The position numbers and the translations under genes were made by a program. From Centropus unirufus (Eukaryota; Chordata; Aves; Cuculiformes; Centropidae): DNA of 64,000 nt. The stretch is from contig VYZI01000068.1 of the NCBI GenBank assembly GCA_013397695.1, forward strand, positions 3,239,947 to 3,303,946, read 5' to 3'. The notes under the pieces were generated by a model, which saw nothing but the letters and a program-made list of their open reading frames with translations, had not been told where the DNA came from and ran no database searches. Shown here in pieces: positions 1 through 13,639 of the stretch; position 1 is the first letter of the stretch; the number at the start of each line of letters is the position of its first letter.

Positions 1-314
1 ACTAGTTAGGCATTTACCTTCCAGAAAGAAAGAGTAGAAGTCTTTATACAATGTCTGTACAGTGCATCATGAGATCTCTCAGGAACAGGGTCTGAAATGA
101 CTAAATGTACTCAATGGGTTATCTGAGCAATTAACAGGTAACACTGGGACGTGGGAGGAAGGAGGGATGTGCCTTAAGTATCACCTCTACCAATCTTAAA
201 TTCTTCATCCCAAGCACTTATCCACAACCTAAAGCCCTTCCATAAGGGAAAAGATACAAGAGAATACTTCTTAATCAGCAACAGTAGTAAAGAAGCAATA
301 TTGTACTGGTTAAT

Positions 315-365
315 GGAAATTTTTTCCCTTCCTGAGGGAAGTGCTCTAACCACCAGGTCAGACTG
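315..365 (-). repeat. Possible tRNA-derived SINE fragment (A-box-like)
   Basis: On the minus strand, GACCTGGTGGTTAGAGCACT (positions 361-342) resembles the A-box region of tRNA-derived SINEs such as the MIR/CORE group, where GTGGTTAGAGCA is typical. I see no convincing B box downstream, so this is either an old fragment or a chance match. Confidence 0.3.
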
Positions 366-1999
366 TTCTGGGCAGCAACACTTAAACCCATAATGACGCT
401 GTTCCACTTTGCAAAGCACAATGCAGATAATTTTTAGTTTAGAAAGCCAGCTAACTGTAAGGACTATGATTTTCTAGCCCAGATATCAGCATAAACAAGA
501 ACAAAGAAAATATAAACATAATTTACAATAACCATATTAAGATTCTGTTATTAATTTATAGTATTGTAAGCCTGTGGCACTCTGCTCATGCGCAGAAATG
601 ATAATCTTGTATGCTGGGGGAAAACTAGCTGGAAAAAATGAAGATCAGGTCCTTTTTAATTGTCCCTAGCCTTGCAGGCAAGTATCTAATTTCCACGCTT
701 GCAACTGATGATTCATGCTTAAAGTAAAGCAGCAGCATCACAGGTTATGCTATGTAATTCCACAGTACATTCACCCCAGAAGTCCTTCTGCCCTTACAGT
801 CCTGTCTCTGATGGACAACACAGCTCACACCCCCAGCAAGAAGCTTATTTGAAGACGTCCCATGGGATCCCAACATCTCTTCATTTTCCTGTAACTCTAT
901 TAAGCAGTACTTGAAATGAACTTCCAATTAAAAATTCTTTTGTTTTTATAGGGGGCTGCTAACAAATCACCTGGATGTCCTCAGCCTTCGGTATCAAGTC
1001 TGCAACATTTGGCATCCCTGACAGGGTAAAGTCAGCCTTGCTCTTTTCTAAGCAAGGTAAGGAGCTGAGAAATGGCAGATATCAAAGCATTGACTCATAC
1101 TGGAATGCTATTTAAAATGCTGAATTATTTCATTTCCTTTTTTTAAAATATCCAAGATATCTCAAAGACTGATTTCTTTTAAAATCAAAAAAAGGATGGA
1201 AAAGGCAGCTATTTTAAAAACTGCTGGCAAAGTGAAAAACATGTTTGCAGTTCACTTCCTGGCAAAAGTCTAAAAAAGATGAATGAGGAGAAAGTGAATA
1301 ATTCTCTCCAACCTCACTAATGGCAAGGTAATAGAACTTGCTGAAGACCCTAGTGAATTTTTTGGAGGCACTGACATGAACTTTTTTCCTCCAAAGCTAA
1401 TCACTGATATTTCAGGTATAAGGCCTTAAGATACATGACCCAGAAACACAACAGTAACCTTGCACACACTTCTCCCTTTTCCTCCCCATCCTTCATTTCA
1501 CAATGCAACCTCCTGCAGGGACTAGCTCTTCACTCTGGTAATAGTCATAATGAAGAACAAGACTTCTCTGCATAAACTGCCTTCCTTAGACCAATATTCC
1601 ACGATTCCATGATAAGATGCAGGTGAAATATAGTTGCTGACATAGTACCTATTTGTTGTATGCAGAACTATTCATTTCACTATAACATGCATTTTCTTTA
1701 CTCTCTTTTAGTTTCAACAGCCTAAACCCATGAAGAGGGCAGTCTTAATGAGAGCATAAAGCTATGGATGATGCCCTTTGAGCAGTGGTATATCCATGAC
1801 GAGAGTAACTACTGCTGAAATGCTTCACCTCTACCTAAATGTGAAAGTACTGGCCAACAGAAGTCATGGTCTATAACACACCCCTAAGAAAGGTCAACCT
1901 AAGACCACTTTGAAAAAAATATTACAGAAATACTGAATGTTAAACTGAGATGAGACAAAACCTGCCATAAATGGATGAGAGCTATATATTTCAAGTAAG
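366..1999. other. Intronic sequence, nothing recognised
   Basis: AT-rich intron 3 sequence. Short open frames on both strands have no recognisable domains, and no RNA gene or repeat family stands out. Confidence 0.5.
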
Positions 2000-2165
2000 T
2001 TATAGAACAGAGTGGTTTGGGTTGGAAGGAACCTTTGAAGACCATCTAGTGCAGCCCCCCTGCCATAGGCAGAGATATCTTTCACATCTTCCATTAAGAT
2101 AAAGTTGCTCAAAGCCCCATCAGCCTAACTTTGAACCCTTCCAATGACAGGGCATGCAAAGCCAG
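2000..2165 (-). mobile_element. CR1 LINE 3'-end fragment
   Basis: Read on the plus strand, this is the reverse complement of a CR1 3' end. It opens with GTGGTTTGGGTTGGAAGGAA, then ACCATCTAGTGCAGCCCCCC and TTGCTCAAAGCCCCATCAGC, all typical of avian CR1. The element points left. It is 5'-truncated and too short to carry coding sequence. Confidence 0.85.
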
Positions 2166-5100
2166 CTGTGAGTAGTTTGATATACAGTGCCTCAAAACTG
2201 ACTGGTGAAGGATCCTGCACCTTCAGGCAATGCACACACAGCCCCCTCACACACCTGCTCCCACTCACCCAAGCCAAAAAAGCAACATTACATAATGTGT
2301 TTGGGAGATCAGAGTGAAGAGACTCAGAACTGTAACCTGATGATGACACTACTGTTCTCATGTTTACTAAAACTAGCAGGCATTGGGAAGCAAAAGGACA
2401 ACAATATCTTCTTTTAAGTTGTGCAACAATTTATTTTATAATGAGGCAAATAAGGACAGAATATGAAGCAGACATTGTCGTCCAAAATCCATACCTCATG
2501 CCCGTTTTCCATTTAATTCCTGAATTAATATATACTCGATTCTGAGACTTAAAATTATATGAAATCTTTTCTACTAAATAAAAAGAAATATCTGATTAGC
2601 CGCAACAACTCCTTTGCTTCTGAGATGAATGCTTTCTGTTCACAGCAAAAGATGTATTATTTCACAGCCAATGTCATGTATATTTTTGTTTTGGCTCATT
2701 AACCTGAGCTGGGCAAGCTTTAAATAGAAAGCTTAGTTCTCATTGATTCCTTTTTAGAATTGAAACAATGGATGCAGCAAAAGAAGCAAAATGTTTATCA
2801 TCAGCAATGAATCACCCCAGCCAGTGCCTAAAAGACAAATGTTGCTGAAAAATACTCCCATAATAACACATTGTGAATAGTCTGAAATTTATTCACAGGC
2901 TTACTTTTAATACTAAAAGCCAGATGCTGTCTGTTAGAAAAAAAATGTACCTCAGCCAAAACTGTCATCATCATCTATATGCTATATTGACAGCAGAAGT
3001 TCTACCAGATTATGCCCTTTGGTTTTCATGTATCTGTCTGTACAGATCTGGGTGTGGGAAGGATTTGCAGATTCGCAGTTTGGAAAAACCAAGCATGGTT
3101 ACCTAAAATCTACTCCTGGAGCTGAAATCAGATCAAGTTCCTGTTTTCCTATACAAAAGCCACTGATTTTAAGCCAAAACTGATAACTCCTGATGAAGTT
3201 GTTTCAGGGAGGAAAGAGTATAAACACTGTATGCCATGTTTAATCAATTGTATCTCAAGCTAATCAGGATTGAGAAGGAGGCCAAAATCTGAGAACAACC
3301 CAGAATATTGTTGCGTTTTACTATGAGGGCAGAACTCACTCTCCCTAACACGTGCTAATGTCCCCCATGAAATGGGGGTAGCAATTATAGCTTTGTGAGT
3401 CCAGTAAAAGATTTCTTTTTGACACCTGTATTGTCTCGGTGAGTTCCCGCCCTGACAGCAGATAAGCAGAAGTTTGTCATCAGTTAACTTGATAAAAGTA
3501 GTAAGTAAAACTTTCATATATGCCATGTTACACTATGGCATTATATAATTTTTTTTCTTTATAAAACTGAGATTTACCACCGTATTTATTTTTCATTACT
3601 ATACTGCTTTTTTATGTCCATAGCAGTGAACATAGAAGCTATGAAATAAAAGCTCAGGGGAAGTATAACCATAGCCTTGTAATGCACATTTTCAAAACCA
3701 ACTCAGATATTGAGGAAACCAAGAACTGAAAAACATTGAGCCATTTTTTGTCTTAGGATCTGAAGCCAAACAAAGATTCTACAGCTTACAAGTCAAGTCC
3801 TCCTGATACTAAACACTTTCAGATGGGTAATTCATATAAGAAAAGAATTGCTATTTTCTCCAGCAGTTCAATCTCAATGTCAGTGAGACTGATGCTTAAA
3901 ATGCGGGGCTTAGGAATCAAACACTGAGAATATAAAAAAGAAGGAAAAGAAAACTGAAGTTATATCAATGAATTAATGCAGAACAACTTCACAGTGACCA
4001 TGAAGTTTGGAATGCCAACATATGTGGAAGTGAGAGAGAATGGGAACCTTTCTGTACTTGGTATTTGAAGGGAAAATTAGGTGGGTTTAACGGGTAAGCA
4101 TCTTTTCTTTGAGAGGCACTGCGAAAGATGGAAAGGATTTACAAGATAATCAGACACGATGACTCCCTTTCACCCTTGTGACAGGCTATTTTAAGCTAAA
4201 TATTATGGCCAAAAGGCAGATATGTAGACAAACAGCTAAAATGCTGCAGTCCTACATCTAAAGTCAGGCCAGCCACTCTCTGCTCTGAAATATTCACTGC
4301 AATAAAAAACCTATACTGTGTTACCAACAGCCCTGAAACTGAAGGCATCAAAAGCGGGACAAAAAAAACCATGCATAGTAAACAGTCTTTCTTAGCTTCT
4401 TTCTCCCGAGCTGCTCTGAATTCAAGAAAGCAATATCAACATGTATTTCTTTTTAATAGTAGTTGAAGCACAGTAGTATCTACAGCAGAAGATACAGTTT
4501 TCAAAATACTCTGATTTCTGCTGAATTCAATGGGGTGTACATCCCAAATTCACGGTTTTTTGAAGGCTGGCTTTTGGTCTTTGGGCTCTCACTTTTGAAC
4601 AATGCAGCTGGAGCTCTCTAAGCACATCTAAATGCACAGAACCACCAATACCAGAAGGCACACATAAGTTTAATGGCAATTTTGGCTGCAACAAGGTATT
4701 TTACTAGTGATATTTGTCTCCTACTGTATCATCTAGTCACGACCTTTACTTCTATGTAATTTTATTCCCTTATAAAAATACTAGAATAACTATGTATAAT
4801 TACTACAGACAACATATCAAGCTCTTCCAAGGAAAAATGTAATCATGTCTAAGCCATTGACAACAAACTCCAGCATAAAAACAAGTTTGTAAATTTTTTT
4901 ATATCAGCCAAAGTAAGGATTCCTATATAAAACCTGAACTGATGAAGCAAACACTAAACTCATTCAGCTTGTTTATTTAGTTTGGTTGATTGTTTGTAAT
5001 ATCACTGCTGCATGACAGATGCCAACCCTGTAGGTATGACATGGCCCTCTGGGAACTGCAACTACATCACATTATTAGAGTGCTGCGTCAGTTAATGTCT

Positions 5101-8100
5101 ACAAATCCTCAACATGTAATATTCGTGAAAGCGCACTGCTGTGTTATTCATAACTGGAGCGTGTTACCAGCTACAAAGAATAGTACCTGAATACATTCAA
5201 ATACCTTGAACAGATGTTAGATCTTGCTGACCTTCAGGAAACAAGCATTTGTCCTTTTAATGGATTGGACATTATTTCTACCGAATGGCAAACAAAAGAA
5301 ATTAGAAAGCAGACACTTGGACGCACTGCATCTGTTGGACAGCCTTTAAAAATGTAAATGGATGGTGTTTGGCTCCTAGGCTGACTTAAAGCAACAAAAA
5401 TTTTGTTTCTTTTTTGAAATCACAGTGCAGGAATATATTCTATTGCTTCCACCAGCAAGCGTCCTTTTGTCATTAAATTTATCCTTTTGTTTTTACTTGT
5501 GATTATTAGAAAGTCTTTATATTTATTGATATTGTAATGGTAATTTTAGGATGAGTATTTCCAGTACATGCAATATAATGTTTTCAGGAGAAAAAAATAT
5601 GCACACAATTACAAAAACAACCAGGGGAAGTCATGAAATAAGTTTATCTCCATATTTATAAAATACTTAAAAATTTGACTTCACAAATTGGAGGTCATTT
5701 CTTCATTCCTGCTTGTTTTCAAGGTACACAGTCTTTGCTAATCTCACTTTATCACTCTCAATATTTTAATTGCTATGAAACACTTGGAATTAAGGGATTA
5801 TGTTCATGGGCCAAATCACTCATAGCTGCAAGTGAAAAGTACCCACTTTGATTCTGATTGGAAGTTCCCTACAGTAAAAGTCTGCACATAAACAAATTCC
5901 CATGTGCGAAAGGATCCTTAGAGATCATATTTTTTCCCTGTTCATTCAAAATGAAATTATTGCAGTTTAATATTAATAGATATCAGATTAGACTAAAAAT
6001 TCCTCTGCCAAGAGCCTCAATGTATTTTTGCAGATTCTTGCTTCTCGTTTTTTTCATCCTTCCGCAGGGTGATTCATGCCAGAGCCAGCAGCAATCCAGC
6101 AGGGCTTATTAACTGAGGCTGCTCACTGGTTTTGGACACAACGTGTCTGCACCTCCTGGGTGAAGTGCTTGTTTATCTAGTGAACACAGTCCTTGCAGAG
6201 GTGAGGCACTCGGAGCTGAGATCTGAGCAACACAGCAGGAGAGTTTCAACAGAGAAAACAAGTATGCTGGGGTGAGTCTCTTAACAGGGATGTAATCCAG
6301 CCATTACTGGTGTCACTCAGCCACAGCAGAGCCTTTACCCTGAGAAACCTGCATCTCTAGCAAATCTCCCAACTACTGCATTATTGGATTTACTCCTCTC
6401 CTTCCCTCCAGAAAGTCTAAAAGGGTGGTTTCATCTGTACAGTGAGTAGATTATTTTCTGAGGCTTGGGAACTAAATATGGGAAGAAAGTTATTTCCTAC
6501 ACCGTCTCCTTCCCTGCCAGTATGGCCAACTATGGAAAACATTTTCTTCATTTAAGAAGAGGGAATCAAGCTTGTGAACTATCTGCTAAGAAAAAGAGAG
6601 ACAATCAACATCAGGTGCACTTTTCAGACCCCACTCTTTTATAAAAATTAGCTTGTAATTATGTGCACATTGAAGAAATGAAATTTCACATCCTCCTCTT
6701 TGAACTTCAGAATCACAAGGACAGGTACAGTTATAAGTTTTGGTGCTAACACAGAGATGCACAATACAAACCTTGCAGAAGCAGCAATTGCTTCCTGGAT
6801 TATATTTTAAACTAGCTAGAGACACTGTAGAAAACAAATGTCATTATGTTTCAGCTTGAGTACATAATAGATACACAGCACCAGCACTGACAGTCATTAA
6901 CCAAGGCCAACCCTGAAAAAAAATTCTCATGAATCAGAAAAAAAAACCACAACTATCAGAAGTTACTGAGTACACAAAGCATACGCAGATATTTTACATT
7001 AAAATCAGCATCACTATCAAGTTCCACTATCTCTTATACACGTTTGTGCAACAAGTATTTGCAAGTCTTTATGCTCAGAACACTCATAAGCTTTAGATGT
7101 TATACAGAAATGGGCTGGAAGAATCACAGGGAATTTATTCTGTTCAACCTGCCCTACAGAAGTAGAATCTGGGCCCCAAGGAGAACTAATTTAATTATGC
7201 TCTAGACAGTTTCCTTTCCTCGGGGCAACTTCCAAGTGTAAGAAAAGGGTTTTCAGGGCAAAGGTTGGATTCATTGCCCTGGCAGCTGCTGCAGCAGCTT
7301 AACCAGGAGCCTCCTTGCAATCCCTCAAGCCTATCACGTCCCTGGGTACCCACACCTGCCCTGCTCCTCAGCAATACCGAGCTGTCGTACATGCACAGAA
7401 CAGTCCTATGAGTGAACAGCTAAGAGAGAATCCAACCATTCTTCTATACAAGTGTAATTCACGTGCCCTGTCAAGACCTGTAAACCTGGCATCTCCAAAA
7501 CACAAGTAAACCTGTGGGTATCCCAGGTTTATCAAGTGGATGGAATGCCACACAGCTCTCCTCTAACATTACAGGAATTTCAGTTATCAAACAAATAACG
7601 TGAATGGGTATAATCAATAGTTGATTTTGAAAACAGCATTTTTTTTATTAAATCCTTTCACTTCCCACATTTGAGATTTACTATTTTTGTCTTTAATTGG
7701 TTGAGATTGTTCAGCAACTCAATGGACCAGAAATTCATTATAGAGTTTTGATCTATACAGCTAAGATTCTGTTACATTCTTCATCTCCAAGGTACAGATG
7801 ATGATGGATACCACCTACAAATCTACCATACACAAGAAGAAAGACAGAAGATTATCATAGTTTCAATTAATTTAGAACTGGAGAAACACTACATCTTGTG
7901 GAGGAAAGAGTCAGAAACAAGCTTAAAATTGCAAATGCATTATGTTTTCCATGTCTCTCTGAATTTTTATGAGACCAGAAACTTATGAACACTGAAGGAA
8001 AATAAAATAGTGCAGCACATAGTTTTGTATCTAATACTGCAGAGGGGATTACTAAATTATTCTACCATAGTTGGTAAGCAGATATTGGCTACTGCTTCAG

Positions 8101-11100
8101 AATGAAGCTATAATAAGTTCTAGGGCAGCAGGTAAGACACCTTTTATTACCTCTTCATAAATGCCAGGCATATTGGAACGGTCAAACCTCACTTCCAATA
8201 CTCTAATCCCACAAAGCTGGTTTCATAAATTCCTTATTAACGGATGCACTGATGAGGTCCTGGTGCATGTCGTAATAAATATGCTGCCTTGTTTAATTCT
8301 GGTATCTTACAGGAAAAGCCAGATCATTGAATAATCTGATTTAGCTATCAGCACAGCAGGAGATCTATGTTTTAAACCAATTTAAGGTCTACAAATACCA
8401 TATGCCAGCTGACAAAATCAAGGAACATAATTGACTCAAATGCTATCCTCTTCTGTTCGGCTGTTGTTTATTGTAGGACAATCTACCCAACAAGAACAGC
8501 CGCAGTTCCTTTTGTCAGAGGCTGCTAAGCTGACAGGCTCATTAAAATGCCTTTATGCACAATCTGCTTGAGTAAGTGAAGATTTGTATTTAACCAGTAG
8601 AAAATTTCAGCATGTTTACAGAGAGATAAGTTTAGGGAGAGCAAGAAAAACTGTTTAAACAGAATTTCTAATTCTTTTTGCCTACACAGATGGTGTGGGA
8701 GTTTCTCCATTGCATGCTCACTCCACTCCCATTGTGATGATAGCAGGTCCAGTCCTCTATTCACTGCCTCCAGTACCCTGCACCAGTGGCATTTTACTGG
8801 GAAAGAAGCAGAAGCTGCTGCGAGGAATGGTTAAAAGCTGTGTTGTTGTGGCTAGAGAGCAGCCTCCACCTGGCTTAAAGCTTGCTCAGTATGGCTTCAA
8901 TCTAGCTCAGTGTGCACGGGGAACTGCAGGCACACTCCAGACTGCATTGCAGACGTGCCAGCAGCTTTCATTAGTTCAGCCCCCTGGAAGCTTACAGAGA
9001 AAAAGTGGAGAGAATGCACGCATGGCTCTGACTGCTGCCACTCCTGAGCTTTTCAGTCTGTGGATTGCATACAGAAGATGTATGAAATTGCAGATCTAAG
9101 GTTAACAATTAGAAATCTGTAAGTTACTCAACAAAGGCTTCACCAGAAAGGTATTCCCTAAACTCCTCTATCCCTCCTGACAAATTGCAGCTTCTCATTG
9201 CACACTGTTTGAAAGTAGCTAGACATATAAGGGGTAAAGAGGAACCAAATTTGCCTATTTTTCTTAATGTGACCATCCAGCAGATCTGTGCGCTACTGAG
9301 CAGATTTTCTCATTTTTCACTCAGACTAGTAAATTGTTTTCATGGTAGTCTGCAAATCCAGCACGCTTTTTGCATTTATGCAGGTGCTTTAAGATTCCTT
9401 ATACAGCACAGTGCAAGCATAAATCATTCACTTTTACAAGATAACAGGAAATTGTCTCTTATGCAGGGAGTCAGACTGAAGCAATCCTCAAAACGCATAG
9501 TACAAGAGCACATTATACGCTGAAGGGCAGGGGACACGTGTAAGTGCCTCTTAAAAATCTTATGTTTCCATATACAAAACACAGAGCAGGCCTTCTTTCC
9601 AGTTACACTGGAGCTACATCACCTGAAGAAAGATCAGACAGATAATAAGACCTTGCTCACCTATGAGTTCATATACATCACGTTGCTCATCTTTTTATCA
9701 GCATAGCACACAACTAATTTCCTTGCATCACAGTAATGCAAAGTTATTTATGGCATGAATAGGAAGAAAAAAACCTACCACACTAAATTCATCTTCTGCA
9801 AGCAGTGAATGTTCTGTTTCTGATATGGCTATTGAGATAGCTTAACCAATATATACCACCAGCTGTTATGGAAAACAAAGCAGTAAAAAACAAGCAATAA
9901 AGTACAAATAATTCCATCTCCCTGGCTACATTGACACAATAGTTCCTTAGATATCTTCTGATACTAAAGTCACACAATGAGAATGTGAACAATTGGATAT
10001 TAAAGCACTCAAATTCATTTTGCTGCCTTGCAGTAAGCTGACAGAAGTGATCCATATTGCAGGTACAACCACATGGGTGAAAAAAAACAAAAAACAAAAA
10101 AAAACCCCAACAACTCTCAGGAGCACTGGACAGCACCAAACGATATTCTAGCAATAGCAAGTATGATTAGGATGGCCACACGCTTTTGCTGGCTTTGTGT
10201 TCATTCACAACATGTAGTAAATGAGACAAGACCCCTGTGTGAGGCAAACAAACAACATGCAACTGATGCAACTGTGTTACTAAAAAGACAGCCTGTGGTC
10301 ACACATGGAGGTTGAACATACCTGTGCACATGAGAAACAGCCTTTATCAATTTTTAAGTACTAGATTTTGCAATCTCAGTAAGGATTTTTTTCAGAATAA
10401 AAAAATCCCCCCCCTTTTTTTAGTGCGGTTCTATGAAGATTACAAGAAAAGAAAGACTAAAAAACATGATTATGTATAAGATTTACTCTCGCTCAGTCAA
10501 CAGTAGTATAGGGAGTTCAGCAACATGAACAAGAACTGGAGATGCAGACTGCCAACAGGCATGGGCCATGTCATGGAAGTTTAGATCTTTGCTCATTCCT
10601 GGTGCCCTTGCATTTGGCTTGTCTGCAACCAGTCAAACATCTTTTCTAAAACCGAAGCCCCTTGCAGGGCACATTTCATTTCACTCCTTACTGCGTATTC
10701 TCCAAGTCAAACCAGTGCTGCATGTAACTAATCTGCTTATACAGCTAATGGCAATATTTTCCAACGAGATGTCATTCCCCGTTAAATCCAGCAGGAATCA
10801 ACTACAACCTCAAAAATCTTTTATTCAGACCCGCTTAGCTAGGAAATATTCCCACATGGTATTTCCTTATTCTTCCCAGCTTCTCACTGAGGTTTTACAG
10901 AAGGAAAACTCTCAATTTTAAATCCGTTCTTTAACATAGCTCCCATCTCCGATACAAATTGCAGAACAGATCTTAATTAAAAGTTCTTATTAATAGTATT
11001 AATATTAATTTGTAGTAGACGTGGGACAGGATACTGCAAAATTCTTAATTTCTCTGCAGCTGAAAACAAACAAGCATAACGGAACACTATACTTGGTTCT

Positions 11101-11160
11101 GAGTCTACTTTGTGCAAATCTTCAACTAGATAGTATTTTCACACCCTGTTTATAGGAGTG
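2166..11160. other. Intronic sequence without recognised genes
   Basis: About 9 kb of AT-rich intron 3. The longest open frame (8695..9099, plus, 134 codons) has no recognisable domain, and its composition is like its surroundings. An A-rich simple stretch at 10081-10107 ends in an ACCCCAAC motif and recurs near 16.56 kb. The segment 5000-5400 is a little less AT-rich and could be conserved noncoding DNA, but that cannot be judged without a comparison. Confidence 0.5.
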
Positions 11161-11164
11161 CTAG

Positions 11165-11395
11165 GAAAGTAATGGAAGCTTTCTTACAGTCAACATACAT
11201 CAAATCTTCCATATCCAGCAGGCATGTTACTTTAACACAAAAGGAGCACAAACTGATTCAAAATGACTTAGCTTTGACAAATTTATGTTGTTGATTGTTG
11301 CTTACCACCTCACTTTTTTCCAAATGCTTATCAATTGTTTATTTCAGTATTTTTCCAGGAATTAACCTGCCTGGCCTGTGGTGTTGCTCCATAAT
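11165..11395 (-). mobile_element. Old CR1-clade LINE relic: reverse-transcriptase fragment
   Basis: The minus strand carries, in order and close to one frame, landmarks of a non-LTR reverse transcriptase. There is a decayed SNYRPVSL-like stretch (reads SNTTGQAG, near 11390-11367), then IPGKIL (about 11362-11345). QHKFVK follows, corresponding to QHGFVK in the family. DLMYVDCKKASI (11206-11171) corresponds to the DVIYLDFSKAFD block that carries the first catalytic aspartate. Key residues are substituted, so the copy is dead and old. The sequence between 11400 and 12200 may belong to the same insertion, but I could not align it. Confidence 0.7.
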
Positions 11396-11399
11396 TCCA

Positions 11400-12530
11400 C
11401 TCCTGTTCCCATTAGAAACAGGCACCAAGTTGGTTCTTTTTCAGTTATCTTCTGTTCATTCCCATATATGGCCCAAAATAGATTCAACCCATTTTAGTCA
11501 TTTCCCTAAACTTTCTACTCACCCTAAGAGCATTTAGGAAAGGACTCCAAAATTTAGCCTCCACATAAGAATGTTCAGCTGTGTTGCAACATCTTAGCCC
11601 TTGTACTTGTCCACTTGGTAAATCTTGACCAGTAGAGGAAAAATGGTCTTTACAACTTTTTTAGCGATGTCTGTTGGTAACATTCTAGCCTTTCTGCCTA
11701 ATAGACAAGGTATTTCTTCAGAGATTTCTCTTACTGCTAATATATTTACTGAATGTTTTCTTGCTGCAGCTTTGCCAGCTCTGTCTTGTTTTGTACCAAG
11801 TCCTTGGAATATTGTCTCTACACATGAGTACTGTTCTTTTATTAGCCATGTTCAAAAGCTGACCCAGTACCCCCCTTTTTTGGATGCCTCCTTCAGTTTC
11901 AGACTAATGAATAACTTATAATTAGGCAGCGGCAATTATGGCTATCTATTTTTCCCAAAGAAACAGCTTGTACTTGTGCCCTTACAGCATGTCTTTAAGA
12001 AACCACCAAATCTTCTGTCCTCAGACTTTGACAAATTCTTTGATTTTCTGAAGTATACTTTCCAGGCCATTGCTTAATAGCCGCTTTTACCCAATTCAGC
12101 GCCCTCCTCCAGCCATTCCTTTATTTTAGTCAGAAGTAAATACTGAATATATTCATCCAAAGTTGCTTTCAGCATTGCTCATCAAAAGAAGTGCTGAAAT
12201 TTTGCTAGACTGTGCACGTTACAATACTATTTTCTGGTTTCTGGAAATTCCCAGAGTAGCTGAAGACCCCCCAAATGCTACGTCTTGTGTTCAGGAACAC
12301 ACATGGATGAGAAATATCCAACTTGAGGAATCTAAAGTATAGTATAACTTTTTTTTTTTTAATTCATTGAACCTTTACTATATATTAGGCTTTTAACACT
12401 GCCTAGTGCAAAAAAAAAGTGAAGCAATCTTTAACACAAAGAATTTCTCCTGTATTGTACCCCTGTTTTTCCTAAAGTAAGCTAGTTATTAAACATTTTA
12501 GTCATGAAAATTGTTCCATTTACTTGACTT
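11400..12530. other. Intronic sequence, possibly more of an old LINE
   Basis: No element can be named here. It lies between the minus-strand LINE relic and a young CR1. It holds a T12 run at 12349-12360. A 98-codon plus-strand frame (11625..11921) has no recognisable domain. Confidence 0.4.
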
Positions 12531-12532
12531 GA

Positions 12533-13114
12533 TTGGACAGCAGGTCAAGGGAGGTGATTCTCCCCTGCTACTCTGCTCTCATGAGACCACCACTTTGAGG
12601 ATTGCACCCAGCTCTGGAATCCCCAGCACAAGACAGACATGGATCTGTTAGACTGCGTCCAGAGGAGGGCCACAAAAAACACTCAGAGGGATGGAACACC
12701 TATCCTATGAATAAATACTGTAAGAGTTGGAACTCGTCAGCCTGGAGAAGAGATGGCTCCAGTGAGATCTTATAGCAGCCTTCCAGTACTTAAAAAGGGC
12801 CTACAGGAAAGCTGGACTTTTTACCAGGACCTGTAGAGAGAGGACAAGGGGTAACAGCTTTAAACTGAAAGAGGTTCAGCTTTAAACTTTAGACTGGCAA
12901 GAAGGAAGAAATTTTTTACAATGAGGGTAGTGAGACACTGGAATAGGTTGCTCAGACAAGTTGTACATGCTCCATCTTTGGGAGTGTTCAGGTTTAGGCT
13001 GGATGGGGCTTTGAGCAACCTGATCTAGTGAAAGACATCCCTACCTGTGGCAAGGAGATTTGGACTAGATGATCTTTAAAGCTCCCTTTCTACCCAAACT
13101 GTTCTATGACTATG
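12533..13114 (+). mobile_element. CR1 LINE 3' fragment, about 580 bp
   Basis: A typical avian CR1 3' region: AGGTGATTCTCCCCTGCTAC near the start, CCAGAGGAGGGCCACAAAAA, CAGCCTGGAGAAGAGATGGC, GGCTGGATGGGGCTTTGAGC and a tail of CCAAACTGTTCTATGACTAT. It covers the end of ORF2 and the 3' UTR. Frames are broken by substitutions and small indels. The 5' truncation is normal for the family. Confidence 0.93.
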
Positions 13115-13337
13115 CTAAATACAGTACAACTTCCATTTTAAAGTATGTTCTGTTCCTCTTATTTAAAATTTATAAACCTATCACTTCCTCCAGTAAAGCA
13201 GCATGCTCATGGACTAGATTCCAGGCTGAAGCAGAAAGGTATTTGGTCCTTACTACCACCAAACCAGAATAGGATATGATGTAAACGGCGTATTGTAACA
13301 AGACACTCAGATCATATCAGGATGTCAGGATGTGACA

Positions 13338-13372
13338 ATTTTTTTATTTTATTTTTTTTTATTAAATCAGTA
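13338..13372. repeat. T-rich simple repeat
   Basis: Runs of T broken by single A residues (TTTTTTTATTTTATTT and so on). It lies between a CR1 tail and the start of an older LINE relic. Confidence 0.7.
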
Positions 13373-13639
13373 ACTGTTCCACAGAGCAGCTGGGTAGGAA
13401 GCCTACAAAACAAAATGCAACCCTTGATTTGGTCCTAAATATAGAATGGCTTTTCAGCAACAAGATTTTGAAAAAATCTGCATGCAACATCTTCCTAGCA
13501 AGAACAGTGGAGGCAATAAAACACAAACCTACACTTGCACTCAGCTTCAGAGAGTGCAAGCATGAGAAGTATGGAAGCTTGTTATGAAAATCCAAAAGGG
13601 CAAGATAAAGGATATAAATATTTGCATGCACTGTAGAGA

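Noticed and set aside
8695..9099. 134-codon plus-strand open frame
   Set aside because: No recognisable domain, composition like its surroundings and no splice-site support; a frame of this length can arise by chance in 64 kb.
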